Positions 50,632-56,453 of a DNA stretch of 58,484 bases are shown piece after piece. Source of the DNA: Gammaproteobacteria bacterium (GTDB lineage: Bacteria; Pseudomonadota; Gammaproteobacteria; Steroidobacterales; Steroidobacteraceae); NCBI GenBank assembly GCA_028293725.1, contig JAQGOE010000043.1, positions 1-58,484 of the forward strand, in the 5' to 3' direction. Numbering within the stretch: the first letter of the stretch is position 1; each line of letters begins with the position of its first letter. Below the pieces are notes generated by a model. It did no database searches. It worked only from the letters and a program-made list of their open reading frames with translations, and was not told the origin of the DNA. Both the position numbers and the translations under genes were made by a program.

Positions 50632-52094
50632 TCAACAGTTTGCGCGTACGCCTGATCGGCGTGGTGCTCGTCATTCACGCAGCTCTCGTGCCACTGCTGT
50701 ATCTGGGGGTCTCGGTCATCATCCAGGAGGGTTATGCCGAGCTGTTCGTCAACTCGGTACGCTCCTTCAGCAGGCTCACCGCGGACGAGCTCGAGGCCTC
50801 GGGCGAGCGGGAATTCGAGCAGCGCGCGGCGGCTTTACTGGATGGCGCCATGCTCACCGGGCAGGTGGTGTTCTCCGAGATCACCGATGGCCAGCGCAAG
50901 CTACACAGCTCGTTGGCGACCGATGTCGCGCCCGTGCCGCGAGCCGACGACTTTGACTTCGGCGACCACGGCGACCAGGTTTACTACATCACCCATCGCG
51001 TCAAGCGGGGCGACCGCTCGATCATGCTCCGGCTCGGCTTCGATGAGGGTCCCACGCTCGAGCGCATCGTTGGCGCGAAGCGCCGCGTGCTGCTGGCGGT
51101 ACTCACCTTCACATTGGTCTCGATTGCGGTGTCGGTCTGGTTGTCCGCGGTCATCGCGCGGCCGATGGTGCGCCTGCAGGAAGCGGCCAAGCGGGTCGCC
51201 GGCGGAGATGTACACGCGCACCTGGACATGAAGAGCTCGATTCGGGAGGTACAGGAGCTCACCCATCACCTGGAGTCGATGCGCGAGGAGCTGGTGGGCG
51301 CGAACGAGCGGCTGGCCAGTGAGATCCGTGAGCGCGAGGTTTCGGAGCGCAAGCGCCTGGACCTGGAGCGGCAGCTATTACATCGCGAGCGTATCGCGAC
51401 GATCGGTACGCTCGCCGGCGGCGTCGCGCATGAGTTCAACAATATCCTGACACCGATCCTGCTGTATTCGCAGGTCGCCCTCGACGACACCCCTCCCGAC
51501 AGCGCGGTCGCCAAGGACCTCACGCGCATCGTTGCTGCAGCGCACAGGGCGCGTAGCCTCGTCTCGCGGATTCTGACTTTCAGCCGCCAGATGGACGTTC
51601 CGCAAACCAGCGTCTTTCCGCTGCGTCCTACGGTAGAGGAAGCGCTCGCCCTGCTGCGGGCGATCGTTCCCGCGAACATCGACATCGTGTTCGATCCGTC
51701 GGAGGATGACAGCATGATATCGGGTGATGCGAGCCTGATACACCAGGTCATCATCAACCTGTGCACGAACGGCTATCAGTCTATGCGCCGGACGGGTGGC
51801 ACGCTTGCCGTCAGATTGCGCGTGGCAGAGAATCCAACGGTCGCGCAGCTCGATCCGGGCAAGTATGCAATGCTGGAAGTAGGCGATTCGGGGCACGGGA
51901 TGGATCCGGCTGTGATGGCGCACATCTTCGAGCCGTTCTTCACGACACGAGGGGTTGGGGAAGGGACGGGTTTAGGGCTTTCCGTCGTGCACGGAATAGT
52001 CACATCCATGGGCGGTAGTATCACGGTAGAGTCCACTATCGGTAGCGGGTCGACATTTCGTGTTTACCTCCCGGCCGCGACGGGAAGTCACTGA
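50619..52094 (+). CDS. Membrane sensor histidine kinase
   Basis: This 491-residue kinase has two membrane spans (about 11-35 and 157-178) enclosing a periplasmic sensor domain of about 120 residues (EREFEQRAAALLDGAMLTG, GDQVYYITHRVKRGDRS). Then come HAMP (about 179-232), a coiled coil, HisKA with H271 (AGGVAHEFNNILTPI) and HATPase with INLCTNGYQSM, VGDSGHGMD, FEPFFTTRGVGEGTGLGLSVV. The HEFNN type phospho-box is the NtrB/RpfC-like class. It overlaps the PstS-like gene by 13 bp, and the receiver gene starts 1 bp after its stop. It is the likely sensor for a periplasmic signal relayed by the barrel and PstS-like proteins. Confidence 0.93.
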   Translation: MDRLINSLRVRLIGVVLVIHAALVPLLYLGVSVIIQEGYAELFVNSVRSFSRLTADELEASGEREFEQRAAALLDGAMLTGQVVFSEITDGQRKLHSSLATDVAPVPRADDFDFGDHGDQVYYITHRVKRGDRSIMLRLGFDEGPTLERIVGAKRRVLLAVLTFTLVSIAVSVWLSAVIARPMVRLQEAAKRVAGGDVHAHLDMKSSIREVQELTHHLESMREELVGANERLASEIREREVSERKRLDLERQLLHRERIATIGTLAGGVAHEFNNILTPILLYSQVALDDTPPDSAVAKDLTRIVAAAHRARSLVSRILTFSRQMDVPQTSVFPLRPTVEEALALLRAIVPANIDIVFDPSEDDSMISGDASLIHQVIINLCTNGYQSMRRTGGTLAVRLRVAENPTVAQLDPGKYAMLEVGDSGHGMDPAVMAHIFEPFFTTRGVGEGTGLGLSVVHGIVTSMGGSITVESTIGSGSTFRVYLPAATGSH

Positions 52095-52095
52095 C

Positions 52096-52494
52096 ATGGC
52101 AGCTATTCTGGTCGTCGATGACGAGTTGGAGGTTGGCGAGGCGATCCAGCGGGTCCTGGAGCGCGCCGGCTTCACGGTCGTCGTGGCGAACAGCGCGGAT
52201 GCAGCCTTGCAGGCCCTGGAGGGCCACCAGCCTGACATCGTCGTGACGGATGTCATCATGCCGAAGGTGCACGGGTTGGAGCTCATAAGAATCGTGCGCG
52301 GCCAGTATCCCCGGGTGCGCGTCGTTGCCATTTCCGGTGGAGGCAGCTTTGGGCCGCTGGCCTACAAGCCTGACGCCATCAGCACCCACGCGTACCTGGC
52401 AGGCGCCCGGGAAGCCGGGGCGGACGAAGTTCTGACAAAACCCTTCGATATGGGTGACCTGCTGTCTACCATTCGACGGCTGCTACCCAACTGA
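52096..52494 (+). CDS. Single-domain response regulator (CheY-like)
   Basis: This 132-residue receiver has no output domain. It has acidic residues D8/D9 (VVDDE), phospho-acceptor D52 (VVTDVIMPKVHG) and the conserved Lys in VLTKPFDMGD. It starts one base after the histidine kinase stop, so the two form a pair. Lone receivers commonly pass phosphate to another protein, and the NarL-type gene 140 bp downstream is the obvious candidate output, though a phosphotransfer protein is not seen here. Confidence 0.92.
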   Translation: MAAILVVDDELEVGEAIQRVLERAGFTVVVANSADAALQALEGHQPDIVVTDVIMPKVHGLELIRIVRGQYPRVRVVAISGGGSFGPLAYKPDAISTHAYLAGAREAGADEVLTKPFDMGDLLSTIRRLLPN

Positions 52495-52512
52495 AGGCGC
52501 TGCGGCGCCACA

Positions 52513-52529
52513 AGGTAGGGTTTCTACCT
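52513..52529. promoter_or_regulatory. AGGTAG-N5-CTACCT palindrome before the second NarL-type gene
   Basis: This is a perfect 6-bp inverted repeat with spacer GGTTT. Core GGTAG, 5 bp and CTACC are the same as in the site at 17922-17938. It lies 19 bp after the receiver stop and about 105 bp before the regulator start. Autoregulation or cross-regulation by the two paralogous regulators is the simplest reading. Confidence 0.55.
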
Positions 52530-52634
52530 ACTACTAAAGACGCGCACGAACCGCCCAGTCACCGTATGATCTTCCTCAAACACGAACCAAGGCCGTGCCG
52601 TCAGGGAAGCAGATCTCGGTCAGGGGGTTTGAGG

Positions 52635-53381
52635 TTGAGCATTACCGACGCGAGCCACCAAGGTGTGCTGGCCGCGGGGTCTAAAATCCGGATTGTCCTG
52701 GTCGAGGATCACGCCATCCTGCGCGACGGGTTGCGCGCGCTTCTCGAGATGGAGCGCGACCTGGCGGTGGTCGGATCGGTGGGCGATGCCGCCGCGTCGG
52801 TTGTCCTGGTCCGCGATCTCAAACCGCAGCTCATTATCTCGGACGTGGCTCTCCCCGGTCGTTCCGGCATAGCGTTGATCGGCGAGTTGCTGGCGGTCAA
52901 TCCCGACACGCGTCTCCTCGTACTCACCGCTCATGGCGAGGAGGAATACATTCGGGCGGCGCTCAACGCCGGGGCCCATGGTTATGTGTTGAAAGACTCC
53001 GGTCGCGAGGATCTCATCAGGGCCATCCGTGCGGTGGTTTCCGGGCGTCAATACCTGTGCGCATCCGTGGCGGCCAAAGTTGTGTCCGGTTTCGTGAGCG
53101 GCCTGGCGCCCAAGCGAGCCCTGTCCGCGGAAGGGCTGGTGACCGGCCGTGAGCGCCAGGTTCTGACCCGGATCGCCCTGGGGCAGTCCAACAAGTCGAT
53201 TGCCAGGGAGCTGGGACTGAGTGTGAAGACGATCGAGAAACACCGTGCCAACCTGATGCGCAAGCTCACCTTGCACAACACCGCCGCGGTGACGCTCTAT
53301 GCGCTCCGGCACGGATTCATCGATGCCGGCGTGTTCGATTCCGGTCCGACCGAGTCGGATCTGCCATCCACTATCGCCTGA
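52635..53381 (+). CDS. NarL/FixJ-type response regulator (second of a close pair)
   Basis: This 248-residue protein starts at a TTG with AGGGGG 7 bp upstream. With this start its residue numbering matches the regulator at 17190 exactly: E24, D25 and phospho-acceptor D70 (IISDVALPGRSG). The frame is open back to 52566. The output domain VTGRERQVLTRIALGQ and LSVKTIEKHRANLMRKLTLHNTAAVT is nearly identical to the paralog, so both probably read the same DNA site. It sits after a kinase-receiver pair and converges on the cytochrome operon, overlapping the lipoprotein gene's end by 11 bp. Confidence 0.9.
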   Translation: MSITDASHQGVLAAGSKIRIVLVEDHAILRDGLRALLEMERDLAVVGSVGDAAASVVLVRDLKPQLIISDVALPGRSGIALIGELLAVNPDTRLLVLTAHGEEEYIRAALNAGAHGYVLKDSGREDLIRAIRAVVSGRQYLCASVAAKVVSGFVSGLAPKRALSAEGLVTGRERQVLTRIALGQSNKSIARELGLSVKTIEKHRANLMRKLTLHNTAAVTLYALRHGFIDAGVFDSGPTESDLPSTIA

Positions 53382-53991
53382 GATCGCCCGCGCGGCCCTC
53401 CTGGCCGCCGCTCAGCAGATCGACAAAAACACCCAGCGCGGCCCTCTGGTCGTCCCAAATCGTGTAGGCCGTCGCCGCGGCGTCGGACTGTTTCAATACC
53501 GCCAGGTGGCGGGCGGCGGCGATGAAGCGCATCGTCGCGAGATCCGTCCGGTAGATGTCGGGTGTTGCCGAGCCGGCCGGGGGAGGGTGCACCGGTGTCC
53601 CTATCCCCACATCGTGTGCGGAATGACCTGCCAGGTTGAGTGTGATGCGCCGGTCGTCCGCCGCGACGACGAGAGCGGTAGTGGCGCTGTGAGTTTCTCC
53701 GGAGCGACCGTGCTCATCGAAGGTCGTCCAATCGTAGGCGACGAGGACATAGTCGGTCTTGCCACTGCGATTGACAGCCGCAGCCGCCAACGTCACGTAG
53801 TCGCGCATGTGCGCCGCCCGCTCCGGGCGCTCGTGTGCGAATACCAGCGGCTTGCCGACAATGCTGATGGTGGCTGCGGTCTCCGGGTCGAGATATTCCT
53901 CGGGGCTGGCGGTGCCGGGCAGCGTCGTGCAGGCGGACAGCGCAACCGCCAGGATGACTGCTCGAGACGCGAGCCGGGATAGGGTTGTCAT
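53371..53991 (-). CDS. Lipoprotein of the multihaem cytochrome operon
   Basis: This 206-residue protein has a signal peptide and lipobox (AVALSAC, Cys at about 21). The mature part (TISIVGKPLVFAHERPERAAHMRDYVTLAAAAVN, DYVLVAYDWTTFDEHG, ITLNLAGHSAHDVGIG) is a beta-rich domain with several His. No known family is recognised. Its ATG lies 2 bp after the stop of the outer-membrane barrel gene, so it is translationally coupled and probably part of the same envelope complex. Confidence 0.75.
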   Translation of the reverse strand: MTTLSRLASRAVILAVALSACTTLPGTASPEEYLDPETAATISIVGKPLVFAHERPERAAHMRDYVTLAAAAVNRSGKTDYVLVAYDWTTFDEHGRSGETHSATTALVVAADDRRITLNLAGHSAHDVGIGTPVHPPPAGSATPDIYRTDLATMRFIAAARHLAVLKQSDAAATAYTIWDDQRAALGVFVDLLSGGQEGRAGDLRR

Positions 53992-53993
53992 AC

Positions 53994-56453
53994 CTAGAAA
54001 CTGAAGCGATAGGCGAGGCTCGCATAGTAGCGCTTCGTATTCTGGCTCTGTAGCAGTGCGTCGCGCTTGCCGAGCTGGCCACCGACCTCGAACTGCAGCA
54101 GCCTGCGATCTTTCTGATAGTCGATCAGCACCGAAGGGATGTACGTGAGTTCCGTACTGTCGTCGATAGTGAGGTTGCGTCGGTCGATGGTCAGGCGCGG
54201 CCCGATACGCCAGGCGCCGTTCACCGGGAAGCGGCTGCTCGCGCTCACCCCCATGAGCTTGCCGATCTCGGTGTTGGAATAGGTTGCCGTCAGGACGCTG
54301 AAATCGCCTGTCCGCCACAGGCTCGAGGTGTAGATCTGTGCCTGGTAGGTGAGCTCGAGGCCGGTGGCGGGCTGTGCGTCGACGCCTCCGGATTCGGGAG
54401 TCGCGCCGGTTTGCGTGGCGGACACTGTGGTGGAGAACTGGAATCGCTGGCCCAGCGGACGGGTCGCCGTAATACTGTAGTCCGTCGTGTAGGGAGTGCG
54501 GTCACGCGCGAGTTGGTATATCTGCTGTACCGTGAAAACCTGCTCCAGCTGCGCGAGGGTGTTGTCCGGCTGCCCGATGAGCGAGTTGCGTGTCGTGAGG
54601 ACGGGCGAGTTGCGCCGCTCCGCGTCGAAGCTCAGGCTCCAGTGCGCGGGGAGTTGCACAGTGCCGAGCAACGATCCCGTGTTGAGCGAACGGTAGAAGG
54701 TGTCGTAGTCGACGATAGCGATGAGCGATGCCCATGACGCCAGGTAACGGCTCTCGATCCCGACGGCCTGGCGATCGCGGATGCCGTCGAATTGTTGTAG
54801 CGCGACGAACACGCTGGCGTCCCAATGCGCCCGGGGCGGAGTGAACGCCAGCGCTACCGATTCGAATCGCCGTGCGGTCCGCACCCCGGAGTTGGTTTCC
54901 TCCACGGGATAGCCGGCTGCGACGTTGATTCCCCAGGAAGGCCGCCATTGATAGGACACGAACATCCCGTCGAACGTACCGAGAACGCCGTCCTGGTTGC
55001 GTGTCTGGCGCCCGAGCCGCGCCAGCAGGCCGAGCGAGCGGTCGACCATCTCGATCGAGGCGATGCTGATGCGCCGGTCGTCGCCGAGGCCGTTCTGCAC
55101 GAAGCTCTTTTCGTACCCGGCGCTCAGGCGCGCCATCCAATCGACATTCTCGCCCCGGCGCCGGGCGAGCAGATCCACATCGGTGAAGAGTGAGTTGTCG
55201 GTCGTCGTCTGGATCGAATTGGGGGGCAGGATCGTGCCCGGTGGCACATTGCCGGCGGGCGTGTTGTTGTCGACCCTCGTGCCGTCATAGCGGAAGAGTT
55301 GCGCGACGCCGCCCGTCAGGTGCCAGCCCTTGTCACTGGCACTTCCCGGCGCGCCACCGCGCGAGGCGGCGGTCGCGGTGCGCAGAGTGCGCAGGCGCAG
55401 CGCAACCCGCTCGGCCGCCTCGCCACTCGGATACCGGCGCAGATACTCCTCGTACTCCGCTTTGGCGTGCGCAAGCTGGCCCGAGCGCTCGCGCGCCAGG
55501 CCAATGAGCTCCTGCACGCGGGCGCGATCTGGAAATTCCGGCTGGCGTTGCAACTTTGTCAGCAGGGTGATCGCCTTCGGATAGTCGCGCGCCGCCATGG
55601 ACGCCCTGACCTGCGCCAGCATCGATTTGAGCGTTCCGGGATCCAACGGTGGATCGCTGCCGATGCGCTCGACGGCTGGCAGGGGAGCTTCGCTCGCCGT
55701 TGCGTTGGGGTCTGTGGTGACGGCATCGTCGCCGACGGCGACCCAGGCGCGCGGATAGTCGGGTAAAGCACGATTCAGCAGCCGCTCGGCGTCGGCGCGC
55801 CGATCGATCGGGCCGATCCGCAGCCGGTACCATTTCTCGCCGTCGATGATGGCCTCGGAGACGAACGCCGGAGCCTGCAACCGCTCGTGTGCGGTCTGCA
55901 CGGCCTGGGGGTCGAAAGGCTTGGGCTGCGAGTCGAGATTGATCGCAAAGTTACTCACCGTATCGGTGGGTTGAGACAACAGGATCTTGCCGTGCCCAAT
56001 CGCGCGATCGATCAACCGCATACGCAGGCCGCGCGGATCGACGCCCTGGGCTATTACGAAGCGCTCGCTCTTCTTGAAGTCGAACACGAGTGTGATTTGC
56101 CCCGGTACGTCGCCGTCCACGCGCACGGCCCTGACGATTCCCGCACCCCCCGAGACTGGCGGAAGCTCGCTGGCAATCTGGCTCCCCGGGAATACACCGC
56201 AGTCCCCGAGAGGCTGCAATTGCACCCGTACCTCCGCTCCTTCGCTGGCGGGAAGATGGGTTATATACCGGACCGAGCAGTTGAATTGAACCGTCAGATC
56301 GACCTGGTCTTCGTGATCCGTGACCTCCACGATATCGACGAAGCGTCCGGCGCTCGGCGCCGCCCCGATCTGCCCGACCGCGACACTCGTCAACAGGACA
56401 CCGAGTGAAGCCATCGCTCGTAGTGCGGCGCCCCTAATGCTTGAACGTCGCAT
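53994..56453 (-). CDS. Outer-membrane beta-barrel with SPOR-like and TPR regions
   Basis: This 819-residue exported protein has a signal peptide (about 1-31), a first beta domain (FVDIVEVTDHEDQVDLTVQF), a SPOR-like segment (WYRLRIGPIDRRADAERLLNRAL) and TPR-like helices (DYPKAITLLTKLQRQPEFPD, LAHAKAEYEEYLRRYPSGEAAERV). From about residue 385 it is a long series of amphipathic strands ending YYASLAYRFSF, the terminal Phe signature of outer-membrane barrels. It overlaps the multihaem cytochrome gene by 20 bp. A barrel paired with a multihaem cytochrome recalls porin-cytochrome conduits such as MtrAB, but this barrel is not recognisably MtrB and the SPOR/TPR arm is different. Confidence 0.8.
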   Translation of the reverse strand: MRRSSIRGAALRAMASLGVLLTSVAVGQIGAAPSAGRFVDIVEVTDHEDQVDLTVQFNCSVRYITHLPASEGAEVRVQLQPLGDCGVFPGSQIASELPPVSGGAGIVRAVRVDGDVPGQITLVFDFKKSERFVIAQGVDPRGLRMRLIDRAIGHGKILLSQPTDTVSNFAINLDSQPKPFDPQAVQTAHERLQAPAFVSEAIIDGEKWYRLRIGPIDRRADAERLLNRALPDYPRAWVAVGDDAVTTDPNATASEAPLPAVERIGSDPPLDPGTLKSMLAQVRASMAARDYPKAITLLTKLQRQPEFPDRARVQELIGLARERSGQLAHAKAEYEEYLRRYPSGEAAERVALRLRTLRTATAASRGGAPGSASDKGWHLTGGVAQLFRYDGTRVDNNTPAGNVPPGTILPPNSIQTTTDNSLFTDVDLLARRRGENVDWMARLSAGYEKSFVQNGLGDDRRISIASIEMVDRSLGLLARLGRQTRNQDGVLGTFDGMFVSYQWRPSWGINVAAGYPVEETNSGVRTARRFESVALAFTPPRAHWDASVFVALQQFDGIRDRQAVGIESRYLASWASLIAIVDYDTFYRSLNTGSLLGTVQLPAHWSLSFDAERRNSPVLTTRNSLIGQPDNTLAQLEQVFTVQQIYQLARDRTPYTTDYSITATRPLGQRFQFSTTVSATQTGATPESGGVDAQPATGLELTYQAQIYTSSLWRTGDFSVLTATYSNTEIGKLMGVSASSRFPVNGAWRIGPRLTIDRRNLTIDDSTELTYIPSVLIDYQKDRRLLQFEVGGQLGKRDALLQSQNTKRYYASLAYRFSF

